DNA of 64,000 nucleotides from Liolophura sinensis. Lineage: Eukaryota; Mollusca; Polyplacophora; Chitonida; Chitonidae. Position 1 is the stretch's first letter. The number at the start of each line of letters is the position of its first letter. A program made the position numbers and the translations under genes. Location: assembly GCF_032854445.1 (NCBI RefSeq), contig NC_088307.1:7314001-7378000 (forward strand). The letters are read 5' to 3'. Positions 36,301-42,026 of this stretch are shown piece after piece. The notes under the pieces are model-generated. The model did not search any database and was not told the origin of the DNA. It saw only the letters and a list, made by a program, of their open reading frames with translations.

Positions 36301-39136
36301 GGGGTTTAAAGTGGTAAGGCAAGGCAGCAACAAATACCATTTTTAAAGTCTTTAAATGACATGAGCCTGGTTTGATCCCTGGTCTTGCGACTTCTGGTAC
36401 TGGTACTGAAAAGTACTGGTATAAAGCAAGTGACCATCAAGAATTTTCTCTTATTCTCTATTATTCTTACACCCTCCTTGGGAGAAAATTATTAAAAAAA
36501 ATTATAAAAATAAAAAAATTATTCTACCGATAAAACAACAATTTACATTCACATGGCCCTAAGGCTCCAAGAACAATGGAGGCATCGAGGACTGTCCAGC
36601 ATGTAGCTCTCTGATGCTTGGTTAGACGCTACACCTGGTGTGTCCTAGCTCTTCACTTACCTATTGAGGTCGACCTCCTCCTGGAGCTTGTCCATGCTCC
36701 TCCTGAGGATCCGGTTCTCGCGCTCTGTCACATCCAACTCCTCCTGGTAGTCTCGAAGCTCCGTCTCCTGTTCCTCCAGCACACGGCGCGATGTCTCCAA
36801 AAGCTTCTCCTTCCTCTCCAGCTCCTCGCGAGACTTCTTCAGTTGTGCCTATAAGGTCATGGTGAACCAGAGTCAAGACAAGAGCTAGAAGTTAATTATA
36901 TATTTATATGATTGGAGTTTAATGCCGTATTCAAGAATTTTCCACTTATGGTAAACAGCCTAAAATTTTGCAACCCCAAAAATACCATTTTCAGAGAAAA
37001 ATAAACATTACTTCTGGTATTTAAACTTTTTCAATAGAGTATCATTCTATCTTCAAAACAAACCTCAAAACACCTTTACAAGATGAATATAACTCTCAGA
37101 ATCAACCAAAATGGAAACAATTGTAATAAAGGCTGATCACTTAATAATCAGTGTAATAAAAGGAATCATAAGCTTTATGTTATTTAAAAACATACCTCTG
37201 TTGATTAAGTGTAGAATTGTCTATGATACACTACACTGTATATAGTCTGTAGTCATCTTCTATCAGTTATATCTACATTTTATATACAGTATACTGTATA
37301 CACACTTAAATAACTTTTTGTGTGAATGAGTGTGTGCATGTGAGATTCAAGGAGGATTGGTTTGTAATTAACTGATCTTCCTCAAAAAATAAAGTGTTAT
37401 TTGTAATATTATTATTATTATAATTACGTGGGGCATTCTGGTCCAACCTGTTCAACCAAGGTACATATGAACATACTGTTTATGGACAATAATTCACAGG
37501 TAGGTCTTGGCACCTACCTCGTTTTTCAAGGTGCCCACTTCATTCATAAGGTTTTCAATCTTTTTCTCGTAGCTTTTCATCTGTCCGTGGACATTATCTT
37601 CCTCATCCGTGGAGAGATCGCTCATACGGAGTCCTTCCTTCCCCGGGGAGCTGATCTCAAGGCGGTGAGACCCAGCCTGATCACAACACACACAAGCAGA
37701 ACTAGATTATTACTGACACATAACACTACTTACCCTTATTCCTCAACTTTTTTGCATATGAAAGAGCACTTCTCATATGATTTACGAGCCTTTTTGATTT
37801 AATTTCAGAGAAAAAACTACATGGGCTGGGGTTGGTGAACTTCAGGGCTTGACAAAAACATATTATTTTACCACTCAACACAGAGTAATGCCGTCAGAAT
37901 ATGCTTGTATTATGCTTTCCATTCCAAGCAATCAGAGAGGTGAGACACATGTTTCTCAGTGGTTCGGAAGAATGTTAACTCACATTCCAGGACACCTTGG
38001 TGCCCTTGGTGGTTTTCCCCGGGGGAGGCACCCACGGTCCACCCCCAGGGCTGCGGCTGCGTGACTTGGGCTTTGTCTTCAGAGTGCTATGGGCTGGCCG
38101 AGCCTTCCTTATATTGTCCGACTTTGCTACCGCAAACCGAGACTGGGGAAAGAAAATGTGTAATACTCAGAGATAACGTGGTTGAAAATTTCACTTATAT
38201 GATGGTGGCCAGCATTATCGTGGGAGAAAACTAGATAGAGCCAGGGTAAACCCATAACCATCCACAGGATTTTGGCAGACCTTCCCACATAGAGCTGGAG
38301 AGGAAGCCACTGTGAGCTAGACTTGAACTCAAAGCGACCACATTGAGCGATAAGCTCTAGGTCAGATTTTAAGGTGCACACATGTCCATGTATCTTGATG
38401 AGAAAGCAGTTCATATCTTCTTTGCTACTTCTGCTCTATACAACAGAAGGTTCATGACAAAAACTGAAAGAAAATTATTTTTTTTTATTAATCAGATTCT
38501 CGGCACTATAATTTATCCACTTTTTAAAATACAGCTGTAGCAAGATCAAAAAGGCTAATTCAATGTAGTAAAACATGTGGTGTAGTCTTCATGCGGTCTG
38601 TATCACTATTCTGATGCGTGTCTGTCAGCAACTTCACAGAAAAATTTATCCAAGGATATGAATGAAAATTTGTGCATGGATTGGCCATGGAGTTTGTATA
38701 TTTAGCTGTCTCAGTGGGTTGCACTTTCGGGGTGCCTTATAGTTTTCACATTTGAATTACTTTCGGTAATGTTACCTTCACATTATTTAAAAGCTGTAGC
38801 AGATATAAAGACAGAGCTTGTTTTTTTCTAAATGAGTGCTTTCACAATACCTGCCACATTCTGTAAATAAGCATATGGATTCGTGTCATCTTGCAATGAG
38901 AGCCCTTGTTAAGTGAATGGCCTCTGTCAACAATTTGTAGCCGCAGCTAAAAACGTCTACTTCTATCTGTCATTATACTTTTCAACCAAACTGCTAAAGG
39001 GTCTACTCACATCAACTGTTTTAGCTGAAGCCGTTTTCTTGGATTTCTTCAGGTGGACGTGGACAGGTGTGTCATCCTCCACATGGACGTGAACAGGGGA
39101 GGTGGGCCGTAAGCCCTTCTCCACTGTCATTGCCAT
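237..39136 (-). CDS. ODF2: ODF2 / cenexin orthologue, 16 coding exons, 3' end outside window
   Basis: Outer dense fiber protein 2 (cenexin) is a long coiled-coil scaffold. In vertebrates it builds the distal and subdistal appendages of the mother centriole and forms part of the sperm-tail outer dense fibres. Sixteen exons joined in order give 716 codons with no stop, and every junction agrees in phase. Segments recognised against vertebrate ODF2 include PVHVHVEDDTPVHVHLKK near the N-terminus, RMSDLSTDEED, ETTNRTLRRLLRDQH, KGDRDKEALKKA, LDPLPEML, YERKN and IAKREETIHQ, in the same order as in the human protein. From residue about 150 onward the product is almost entirely heptad-rich coiled coil. 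An in-frame TAG lies three codons upstream of the ATG at 39136, which fixes the start. About 100 C-terminal residues are expected beyond position 1. The introns carry large tandem arrays (see repeats). The family match is from memory of ODF2, not a search, but the co-linearity makes it very secure. Confidence 0.96.
319..844. other. ODF2 intron, no other feature
   Basis: AT-rich intron sequence between exon 16 and the 92-bp array. A short open frame at 632-943 runs into the array and has no coding character. Confidence 0.6.
845..2795. repeat. 92-bp tandem array, about 21 units, carrying ODF2 exon-15 splice donor
   Basis: GACTATCT recurs every 92 bp from 874 to 2714 (20 equal steps), so the units have kept constant length. 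Read on the minus strand, each unit contains CAGTAAACTG then GAGACTGTGGAGAG or TAGACTGTGGAGAG, followed by GTAGGGATCAGG. This is the last ~25 nt of the adjacent exon, its donor site and the first intron bases. Most units have CTGTAG where the exon has CTGGAG, a stop in the exon frame. The array therefore appears to be copies of the exon-intron border spread into the intron. Confidence 0.93.
2774..2874 (-). CDS. ODF2: ODF2 exon (residues 656-689)
   Basis: This 101-nt exon has acceptor TTTACAG and donor GTAGGG and ends in phase 2. It encodes VQGDQLEQLRDKLHTAQEEQ, matching HQGDKLEMAREKHQASQKEN. The last 25 nt and the donor are repeated 20-21 times in the neighbouring 92-bp array. Confidence 0.93.
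2875..4468. other. ODF2 intron with one SINE remnant
   Basis: Intron between exons 14 and 15. Apart from the minus-strand SINE end at 3400-3496 I see no feature. Short open frames here lack similarity and splice context. Confidence 0.6.
3400..3496 (-). mobile_element. tRNA-SINE family 1, 3' fragment
   Basis: This contains the family 1 tail: a TTTATTTGATTG stretch, TATTTCACTTATACGACGGC and GGCCAGCATTATGGTGGGAG in minus orientation. The tRNA-like head is missing. Confidence 0.8.
4469..4627 (-). CDS. ODF2: ODF2 exon (residues 603-655)
   Basis: This 159-nt exon lies between TCCACAG and GTACGA, phase 0 to 0. It contains QELDPLPEMLKSTEIKL and the YERKN motif, both diagnostic of ODF2 (vertebrate QLPDILKITEAKL, YERKN). 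Confidence 0.95.
5402..5506 (-). CDS. ODF2: ODF2 exon (residues 568-602)
   Basis: This 105-nt exon lies between TTTTTAG and GTAAGG, phase 0 to 0. It encodes SRREADDTMCRLEETQKEND, corresponding to TRLEADEVAAQLERCDKENK in vertebrates. The preceding intron is about 7.5 kb. Confidence 0.92.
5810..5835. repeat. (CT)n microsatellite
   Basis: Short CT-dinucleotide run in the intron between exons 12 and 13. Confidence 0.8.
6233..6570. mobile_element. MITE-like element with ~30-bp terminal inverted repeats, TA-flanked
   Basis: The left end TAAAGCCGGGAACAGACTAA and the right end (TAGTGTGTCCCCGGCTTTA) are imperfect inverted repeats of about 30 bp that include runs of A/T at the inner side. Both ends are bordered by TA, as expected of a TA target duplication. 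Inside, CTGCCTAGTGTGTCTGC recurs. There is no coding capacity, so this would be a non-autonomous DNA transposon. Confidence 0.7.
6637..6745. repeat. ~36-bp minisatellite, 3-4 units
   Basis: CAGGTATCATTGTTCGCATT recurs with a period near 36 bp, followed by more diverged copies. A preceding CATA run is also present. Confidence 0.8.
6746..8802. other. ODF2 intron, nothing further recognised
   Basis: AT-rich intron sequence. Short open frames on both strands show no family signal. No SINE or array was recognised. Confidence 0.5.
8803..10320. repeat. 59-bp tandem array, ~20 units, split by a SINE
   Basis: GTAGAGATACAAAGCACACT recurs every 59 bp. Two unit types alternate irregularly: one with AACATATGTTGTAGAG, one with AAGGTACGTCGTAGAG. 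A family 2 SINE interrupts the array at about 9031-9398. The nearest ODF2 exon is several kb away, so this array is not tied to a splice site. Confidence 0.93.
9031..9398 (+). mobile_element. tRNA-SINE family 2, full length
   Basis: The head GGATAGCACAGTTGGTAGAG resembles a tRNA A box region, followed by a degenerate B box (GGATCAATCCTTGG). The body includes AACTTCCTTGCTTGGCGTTC, and the tail ends AAACCCCAAGCACTCACTC with (ACTC)n. It is inserted within the 59-bp array. TCCATGA-like sequence on both sides may be the target duplication but could equally come from the repeat. Confidence 0.88.
10321..12129. other. ODF2 intron, low-complexity patches only
   Basis: Intron sequence with an A-rich (AAAAC)n patch near 11,300 and AT-rich stretches. 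CTTTGTGAAACTTGGGCTGA and GACTTTAAGTCAAATGG near 10,350-10,430 resemble the CACAAAGC/GACTTAAGTC MITE family but no clear pair of ends is seen. Confidence 0.5.
12130..12964. repeat. 82-bp tandem array, ~10 units, carrying ODF2 exon-12 donor
   Basis: Five near-identical units are spaced exactly 82 bp apart (AACTGTTTGG or AACTGTCTGG at 12281, 12363, 12445, 12527 and about 12609). More diverged units follow towards the exon. On the minus strand each unit holds a version of the last ~40 nt of exon 12, then CAG|GTATGTCAGG (the exon donor), then ~40 nt of intron. Units become more exon-like and less alike each other nearer the exon, as if the array grew outwards from the border. Confidence 0.92.
12965..13075 (-). 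CDS. ODF2: ODF2 exon (residues 531-567)
   Basis: This 111-nt exon runs phase 0 to 0 and encodes SLESKVNQSEEEIDQLRANL and YENLVEEYRSQ, matching the NYEGMIDNYKSQ region. It has tandem arrays on both sides: a roughly 22-bp array repeats its acceptor and an 82-bp array repeats its last 40 nt and its donor (CAG|GTATGT). Confidence 0.94.
13076..13600. repeat. ~22-bp array repeating ODF2 exon-12 acceptor
   Basis: Units of about 22 bp (ACTGTGAACACAAGACAACA) begin at the acceptor of exon 12. On the minus strand each reads TTGTGTTCACAGT, the same as the real acceptor plus the first exon base. Some units have variants (AATATGAGAAA). There are about 20 copies. Confidence 0.88.
13972..14165. mobile_element. 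MITE-like element, CACAAAGC family
   Basis: The left end GGATCACAAAGCGATCTTAG ACTTAAGTC and the right end (GACTTTAATT... read inward; AAGTCTAAGGTGGCTTCGCG) form imperfect inverted repeats. Similar pairs are seen at 27003-27212, 27417-27641 and 31567-31775. Confidence 0.6.
14224..14359 (-). CDS. ODF2: ODF2 exon (residues 485-530)
   Basis: This 136-nt exon enters in phase 2 and ends in phase 0, with acceptor TTACAG and donor GTGAGA. It encodes a coiled coil ending LDNERLR, matching LENERLK of vertebrate ODF2. Confidence 0.92.
14408..14575 (-). mobile_element. tRNA-SINE family 1, degraded
   Basis: This contains GGGGAAACCCTTGGCCATCC, AGGTTGCTGACAGAACTTCC and a diverged head (CTAACCACCTCGGCCATGGA) in minus orientation. 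Confidence 0.75.
14634..14772 (+). mobile_element. tRNA-SINE family 1, 3' part
   Basis: Plus orientation copy from TGGGAAGGTCTGTCAGCAAC to AAAACACCAATCAAATAAAT. It lies close to an oppositely oriented relative at 14408-14575. Confidence 0.85.
14773..15576. other. ODF2 intron, nothing recognised
   Basis: AT-rich intron with no exon, SINE or repeat that I could identify. Confidence 0.5.
15577..18030. repeat. 146-bp tandem array, 17 units, exon-like cassettes next to ODF2 exon 10
   Basis: Seventeen units repeat every 146 bp; four intervals are 138 bp because of fewer CAGT tetranucleotides. On the minus strand each unit has an acceptor-like TTACCTTGTAG, then 91 nt, then a GTGAGTGTCTG donor identical to the donor of the adjacent exon 10. 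The bases before the donor (AAAGCTCCAGCC) resemble the exon end (AAACTCCAGCT). A (CAGT)n tract separates units. Units are almost identical, with only four variable sites outside the CAGT tract. Confidence 0.95.
18038..18217 (-). CDS. ODF2: ODF2 exon (residues 425-485)
   Basis: This 180-nt exon enters and leaves in phase 2, with acceptor TTGACAG and donor GTGAGTG. It encodes a coiled coil containing EDALEQIKVQLLERENQLAD. The 17-copy 146-bp array starts directly at its donor side, and each unit repeats a variant of the last part of this exon. Confidence 0.93.
18438..18800 (-). mobile_element. tRNA-SINE family 2, near full length
   Basis: Minus orientation: GTGAGTGAGT tail, TTGTTGCAGGACGGATTTCC, CCGCCCGAGCCATTATACTG, and the tRNA-like head ending CCAACTGTGCTAGTGGGGCC. 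It matches the copies at 9031 and 35676. Confidence 0.88.
18962..19205 (-). mobile_element. tRNA-SINE family 1
   Basis: Minus orientation copy with TTATACGACAGTGGCCAGCA, CGGGCAGAGCCCATGGGGAA and CAGGTTGCTGGGAGACCTTC, running into a diverged head near 19200. Confidence 0.85.
19690..19938. repeat. Degenerate ~20-bp array reaching ODF2 exon-9 donor
   Basis: GTGACC/TGACCTC words recur irregularly, with two perfect 20-bp copies of CATAAGTGACCACTGAGCTC near 19710-19750. The last words before the exon (CCCTGACCTCAC) are the exon-9 donor, which reads GTGAGGTCAGG on the minus strand. The array is thus continuous with the donor. Confidence 0.75.
19939..20054 (-). CDS. ODF2: ODF2 exon (residues 387-425)
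   Basis: This 116-nt exon ends in phase 2 with acceptor TTGTAG and donor GTGAGG. It contains KGDRDKEALKKA, nearly identical to vertebrate KGDRDKESLKKA. A degenerate tandem array begins at its donor. Confidence 0.95.
20140..20595. mobile_element. MITE-like element, long copy
   Basis: It begins GGACACAGGCCCCCATTACA and ends TTAATGGGGGCCTGTGGCC, which are 18-bp inverted repeats with one mismatch. A shorter relative sits at 22640-22816. No coding capacity and no certain target duplication were seen. Confidence 0.7.
20596..22639. other. ODF2 intron between two MITE copies
   Basis: Intron sequence between the related elements at 20140 and 22640. Short open frames (for example 21568-21786) lack family signals. 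Nothing else was recognised. Confidence 0.5.
22640..22816. mobile_element. MITE-like element, short copy
   Basis: Same ends as the 20140 copy (ACACAGAGCCCCATTACAAC ... ATGGGGGCCTGTGGCC) and the same subterminal sequence, but about 280 bp of the interior is missing. This looks like an internal deletion derivative. Confidence 0.7.
23276..23392 (-). CDS. ODF2: ODF2 exon (residues 348-386)
   Basis: This 117-nt exon lies between TTGTCAG and GTAGGT, phase 0 to 0. It encodes SLETTRAHLQKQLRTKEGDC, corresponding to SMESMRGHLQAQLRSKEAEN of the vertebrate protein. Confidence 0.92.
23458..23700 (-). mobile_element. tRNA-SINE family 1
   Basis: Minus orientation: (TTTA)n, ACTCAAGAATATTTCACTCA, GATGGCGGCCAGCATTATGG, and the B-box-bearing part near TTTGAACTCACAGTGACTGC. 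Confidence 0.85.
23983..24054 (-). CDS. ODF2: ODF2 short exon (residues 324-347)
   Basis: A 72-nt exon between TTTCAG and GTAAGG, phase 0 to 0. It encodes a 24-residue coiled-coil segment (RLRSELISKDRLCNDLRAQV). It fits the gap between the flanking exons in the vertebrate alignment. The intron upstream of it is over 6 kb. Confidence 0.88.
24364..24500 (-). mobile_element. tRNA-SINE family 1, 3' part
   Basis: Minus orientation: TTTATCTGATCGGTGTTTTA, GACAGCCAGCATTACGGTGG and ATCCGCAGGTTGCTGACAGA; the head is absent. Confidence 0.8.
24501..27002. other. Large ODF2 intron, nothing recognised
   Basis: I looked for coiled-coil coding sequence on the minus strand here and found none. The joined exons on either side align continuously with vertebrate ODF2, so none is required. 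A G-rich patch (GGGATGGGGGGGGGG) lies near 26,755. Confidence 0.5.
27003..27212. mobile_element. MITE-like element, CACAAAGC family, diverged
   Basis: The left CTCAGATCACAGAGCCATTT and right AAATGGCTTCGTGGAATGAG are imperfect inverted ends. A second copy lies about 200 bp further on. Confidence 0.5.
27417..27641. mobile_element. MITE-like element, CACAAAGC family
   Basis: The ends CCAATTCCACAAAGCTATTG and AAATGGTTTTGTGGGATCGA are inverted relatives. The interior is AT-rich and non-coding. Confidence 0.55.
27642..28802. other. ODF2 intron, nothing recognised
   Basis: AT-rich intron sequence leading into the 75-bp array; no feature seen. Confidence 0.5.
28803..29890. repeat. 75-bp tandem array, ~14 units, open on both strands
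   Basis: GTGCATCTATGAGCCTTGTA recurs every 75 bp. Because 75 is a multiple of three and the unit has no stop in one frame per strand, long frames exist on both strands (365 codons minus, 342 codons plus). Neither shows a domain, nor a start or splice context of its own. I read this as an intronic minisatellite, not a gene. Confidence 0.9.
29891..30297. other. ODF2 intron; diverged repeat also near 37,730
   Basis: The segment with CCTAATTCCTCAGCCTTTCC and CAGAATATGCTTG resembles 37,735-37,910 (CTTATTCCTCAACTTTTTTG ... CAGAATATGCTTG), suggesting an old interspersed repeat in two copies. Confidence 0.4.
30298..30507 (-). CDS. ODF2: ODF2 exon (residues 254-323)
   Basis: This 210-nt exon runs phase 0 to 0, with acceptor ACCTCAG and donor GTGAGG. 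It contains KERELLLEKLTDFETTNRTL and LLRDQH, among the most conserved stretches of the family. Confidence 0.96.
30629..30690 (-). mobile_element. tRNA-SINE family 1, short 3' fragment
   Basis: Only TTTATTTGATTGGTGTTTTA CACC and CAAGAATATTTCACTTACAG remain. Confidence 0.75.
31442..31564. mobile_element. MITE-like element, TCAGTTTC ends
   Basis: TCAGTTTCATGAAGGTGTTA at the left and AAGTGAACTTTACGAAACTG at the right form imperfect inverted ends, with an ACATATGTTGT centre. It lies next to another MITE at 31567. Confidence 0.5.
31567..31775. mobile_element. MITE-like element, CACAAAGC family
   Basis: GCAATTCCACAAAGCCATTA and AAATGGTTTTGTGGAATTGG are near-perfect inverted ends, with GACTTAAGTCAAAATTTGAA inside. 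Confidence 0.65.
31776..32482. other. ODF2 intron, nothing recognised
   Basis: AT-rich intron; no exon or repeat identified. Confidence 0.5.
32483..32545 (+). mobile_element. tRNA-SINE family 1 head fused directly to tail
   Basis: GGCCTCCGTGGCTCAGTTGG, the tRNA-like head, is followed at once by TGTAAAACACCAATCAAATA, the 3' tail. About 190 bp of the normal body seen at 45713-45963 is missing. Confidence 0.85.
32606..32850 (-). mobile_element. tRNA-SINE family 1, diverged
   Basis: Minus orientation: TATTTATTTTAAATTGAC, AGTGGGAGAAAACCAGGCAA, GAGCTGGACTTGAACTCACA and a degraded head near 32,840. Confidence 0.8.
33124..33250 (-). CDS. ODF2: ODF2 exon (residues 211-253)
   Basis: This 127-nt exon enters in phase 2 and leaves in phase 0. 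It encodes RLMKKLIEVEMDGQAAARQV, strongly conserved with vertebrate ODF2. The acceptor is TTTCAG. The inferred donor, GAG|GTTGGC, is a poor match to consensus beyond GT, so the exact 3' border is the least certain of the set, although the phase works. Confidence 0.88.
33465..34860. repeat. ~75-bp minisatellite with 12-bp palindrome per unit
   Basis: Units of roughly 74-77 bp, some about 90-94 bp with an extra CTGTATGTTATC-type piece, contain GATACATGTATC, a perfect palindrome, then ACATATATGT, another palindrome. The array has about 17-18 units and ends where a SINE copy begins. Confidence 0.9.
34855..35018 (+). mobile_element. tRNA-SINE family 1, 3' part
   Basis: AGCCGTACGTGGGAAGGTCT to AAATGAACAAAATAAATAAA; it abuts the end of the palindromic minisatellite. 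Confidence 0.75.
35394..35640. repeat. ~220-bp direct repeat, copy 1
   Basis: AATCCTGAA, then GGTATTCCTTTATTGTTGTC through GCCCTTGGCAAGTAATTGG, is nearly identical to 36024-36262. The two copies flank a family 2 SINE. Confidence 0.85.
35676..36022 (-). mobile_element. tRNA-SINE family 2, near full length
   Basis: Minus orientation from GAGTGAGTGAGTGCTTGCGG to GTGCTATCGGGGCCAG. It lies between the two copies of a 220-bp direct repeat. Confidence 0.85.
36024..36262. repeat. ~220-bp direct repeat, copy 2
   Basis: Second copy of 35394-35640. It is followed at 36278 by the same GAGTGAGTGAGTGCTTGGGG end of a family 2 SINE, which then breaks off at about 36312. The duplicated block therefore included the SINE border. 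Confidence 0.85.
36661..36848 (-). CDS. ODF2: ODF2 exon (residues 149-211)
   Basis: This 188-nt exon has acceptor CTTATAG and donor GTAAGTG and ends in phase 2. It encodes a Glu/Leu/Arg-rich coiled coil that includes TERENRILRRSMDKLQEE, matching the TEHENTVLRHNIERMKEE region of the vertebrate protein. Confidence 0.93.
36893..36952 (-). mobile_element. tRNA-SINE family 1, short fragment
   Basis: TTATATGATTGGAGTTTAAT and CAAGAATTTTCCACTTATGG only. Confidence 0.6.
37518..37676 (-). CDS. ODF2: ODF2 exon (residues 96-148)
   Basis: This 159-nt exon runs phase 0 to 0, with acceptor GATCAG and donor GTAGGT. It encodes the highly conserved RMSDLSTDEED block and KKIENLMNEVGTLKNE, the start of the long coiled coil. 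Confidence 0.95.
37984..38142 (-). CDS. ODF2: ODF2 exon (residues 43-95)
   Basis: The acceptor is preceded by a pyrimidine tract (TTTTCTTTCCCCAG) and the donor is GTGAGT. It is 159 nt, phase 0 to 0. It is basic and Ser/Arg-rich, ending in a PWVPPPGKTTKG segment that corresponds to the PWMPPGK stretch of vertebrate ODF2. Confidence 0.93.
38180..38350 (-). mobile_element. tRNA-SINE family 1, diverged
   Basis: Minus orientation: TTTCACTTATATGATGGTGG, CCATCCACAGGATTTTGGCA, GACTTGAACTCAAAGCGACC. Sits in the intron between the first two coding exons. Confidence 0.8.
38351..39010. other. ODF2 intron, nothing recognised
   Basis: AT-rich intron up to the first coding exon. Confidence 0.5.
39011..39136 (-). 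CDS. ODF2: ODF2 exon with start codon (residues 1-42)
   Basis: The exon begins at an acceptor after 39148 (TTGTAG), has 11 nt of 5' UTR, then ATG at 39136. It encodes a conserved histidine/valine-rich N-terminal motif (HVHVEDDTPVHVHLKK). The donor is GTGAGT just below 39011, in phase 0. A stop codon precedes the ATG in frame. Confidence 0.95.
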
Positions 39137-39147
39137 TAGCTAAACTC

Positions 39148-40503
39148 CTACAACAGGAACACTAAACACAAGCCTTGAAATGCATACACCATAGGCCAAT
39201 CCCACACACAGAAATGTTTACATGTATCAATTCAACATAAATAATTTAAATAAATAAAAAACTGTATTGGTTATACTGCCAATCAGAAATTGTGATCATG
39301 TTTTTCTGATAACAAACAGCTACCAAGTTCTAAACTTTGGAAACATGTTTTAAGTGTAAAAAATATATTTATTCAACACTGAAACATTTGTTGGCTATAC
39401 TAAATGGGTGACTGCACTCTCATATTGCCTTCAGATATTCTCAACCTGCGGCTAATGGAGAGCTGTCAAATATTTTTAGATAAATCTACATGAGACCCTA
39501 TTGCCAAGTTATCGGTAGGTATTCCGTGATTGTTCTGAATCACTGCATATAAAATATGTCTCCAAAGCCTTAACTTTGCAGACACTTATGTTCCTTATCT
39601 TTCTGTCTATCAATCCATTTAAAAAACTAATGTAGTCACTGGAGACAAAAATTGTACATGAAATATGTCTCCAAGGCCATACGTTTGCAGAGAGTTAAAT
39701 GTTCCTTATCTTTTTGTTTGTCAATTTATCACGAGCACAGTGTGGATAAGCCACATATACTTAATGGGCCGTGTAGGCTCGAGATTCCTAAACTAAACTG
39801 ATAGCATTGACATATTGGACAAGGGAAGGTAACTGCATCAGGCTTTTACATGGACCGCGATCAGACGCTGGTTTGGAGCCATTCTTGGCCAAATAAAATT
39901 TTGCCACAGCTAACATCAGAGCAATCTCGGACAAAGGCATCGTCAGTGAACTGTTAACATCAGGCAAATATGTTGTCCAAATGAGGGATGGTAAGTGGTA
40001 TTCTTGAATCAGTAATTAAAAGTCATCGTTAGAATGCTGTCTACTAAAACCAAATCATCATTTTTTATCATTCTTTCCCTAAAATGACTCACTTATTCTC
40101 TTCTCCAGAACTATGCAGAAATCTGTTATCTTCACGAACGATTTATTCTGTTCAAATGTCAGCAGATTACAGGCGCCAAATTCAAGACTTGTTTCTACCT
40201 GTCATCATGCCACTGTTGTTTGTGTCGAACAGATCAAATGGTTTCGATTTGACCACCCTATCTGTGGCGTGCAAATTGTACTTGGATTTTAATGCAAGTA
40301 TGAAGCTGCATGATTTCATCAAACCCTTCATCAATAAGCTCCTCTCATTCTTAGTTTATAAACCATATAACGCAGCAATAATTTGACAGCCGTTGATACG
40401 TTCGGGCATGCAAACCTGACATACTTCAAGCCAGCGGACAAACCCATGCAATTGATAACTATTTCTTGGAGATAAATTCACACACGAAATGATAAATACT
40501 TAC
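39148..40503. other. Putative first ODF2 intron
   Basis: Lies between the inferred 5' UTR exon and the start-codon exon. The 100-codon frame on the plus strand at 40084-40386 has no recognisable features. Confidence 0.45.
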
Positions 40504-40620
40504 CACGCTTTGCTAACAATAGCCTGTACTTATTTGCAGCTCTCTATGGCTGTCACAACAGCCTTAAATTGTAAGAAAAGCGTAAGTTTGTGACACAGAT
40601 TAAATCCACCCTTGTATCTT
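40504..40620 (-). other. ODF2: Probable ODF2 5' UTR exon
   Basis: A strong donor (GTG|GTAAGTAT) lies at 40503/40504 on the minus strand, and the coding exon has an acceptor with 11 nt of UTR, so an upstream non-coding exon is expected. The 5' limit given here is a guess because no transcription start can be read from sequence. Confidence 0.4.
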
Positions 40621-40760
40621 GCGGCTCCGTCAAAGAGACGCAAATTACGGACAGATGATTGGTTCATGCTGGGAGCAGACGTTTCGGACCTCACTGACAG
40701 AAGAGCTACGTCACGGGAGATAATGCTGAATGGGCACTGCATTAATGACATTTACACAAG
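40621..40760 (-). promoter_or_regulatory. Candidate ODF2 promoter
   Basis: Just upstream of the putative UTR exon lie an inverted CCAAT box (ATTGG at 40658-40662) and a CRE-like TACGTCAC at 40708-40715. Placement relies on the inferred UTR exon; there is no direct evidence of a start site. Confidence 0.3.
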
Positions 40761-41920
40761 TATCATATACCCTTTATATTTTGCTGTCGATGACATCATC
40801 GTACATACATAACCTCACGCACGGCCCAAGTCTAGGTCAAATTTTTCAGATTACAATTCTACACAGATGTAGCCCTAGTAAAGAAAGTTGACTATGACAA
40901 CTACTTCAAGCTACGGAGGTAGATGTATTTCCACAAATTTGTCTTAAATGAGAAGAAAACTTAAAAACATGCCACTAGTGGCTGAAAAGAGCACATTTTT
41001 TCTATGTGGTGGTGCCTGCTGCATAATTTTGCAATTTTTTCCTCGCCATACACCTAAAGCCTGAAAACGGCAAAGCTGGCATAACTCGCTGAGTCCATTG
41101 CGTCTTCCATCTTTAACACCCTGTAATTTATGCTGGGGGTGTGTTGCCTCTCAGCCAATGAGAGTCGTTAAAACTGCAGGCTTGTTCGTGTAAACTCGGG
41201 ACCTACGTCTAACATCCCGGTTACCCGATCGTCAAGCAGAAAACGAACTGTCGTGCTCACTTCCTTCTGAGAAGAAGAGATCTACCGGAAATGTACGAAC
41301 TGCACTTCGACGGTTTCCGACGGAAATTCTGCTCTTAACACAGAAGACTTCAGGACTAGTTCTTAGGCAAAGTGGAGTTGCCCAAAGCGGATCTTGTCGC
41401 TGACTTTATTTATAATTTATCAGCTTGAAGTACATATTAGAATTTTTTATGGCATGCAGTCCGAGGAAATGCATAGTCTTTTCAATGGTATTTGATTGAC
41501 ATTTACATTTTCTTCTCCTTTAATGACGATCAGAATATAGCTTACCACTTTATCTTGGACGTTGATACAGAGAGAGTGGAAGAAGAGACAAACAGAAAAG
41601 TATAGCTAGTATGGACAAACAGATCTACGAGGTAAAGAGTGCAGATTGTCTCTGTAGCTTGTTATTATTACTACCAGTATATATAAGATATAAGCAAATG
41701 AATGCATATACCTTTATAATACTAGTGTTACGTGGACATTTGTCGATTTATCGCCTCGTCATGTAGACCAACTTTGGTTGTGTGGACGTGTTGTTTTAAT
41801 GCGCCAAAAACCACTTACTACGGCATTTCCACGATTTTATATATAAAAAAAACAACAACAAAAAACAAGGAAGTTCACATTATCTGGGTCAACACAAACG
41901 CAATGTATTTGAAGTAAACA
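40761..41920. other. Intergenic region between ODF2 and the plus-strand promoter-like segment
   Basis: No gene is recognised. Positions 41575-41665 are an inverted, diverged copy of sequence at 46840-46970 and 50395-50520 (ATTATTACTA/CTGCACTCTT words), so a mobile or duplicated fragment is present. Confidence 0.5.
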
Positions 41921-41924
41921 GTGC

Positions 41925-42026
41925 GTCTGGTTGCCACGTGGTAAATTCGCGCCTGACCAGGAAGTAGGCTTTCGCCATTTTCCGCCATGAAAATGGAGCA
42001 CGTACGGGCGGGAGAAGAGAGTTGAG
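41925..42026 (+). promoter_or_regulatory. Promoter-like segment and first exon of a possible plus-strand transcript
   Basis: Within about 70 bp lie GTTGCCACGTGGTAA (close to an RFX X-box, with a CACGTG E-box inside), an ETS-like AGGAAGT, and CGCCATTTTCCGCCATG (YY1-like). A strong donor GAG|GTAAGT follows at 42026/42027. The only ATG frame before the donor is 12 codons. Confidence 0.4.

Noticed and set aside
40084-40386. 100-codon plus-strand frame
   Set aside because: No homology signal, AT-rich, and within the probable first ODF2 intron.
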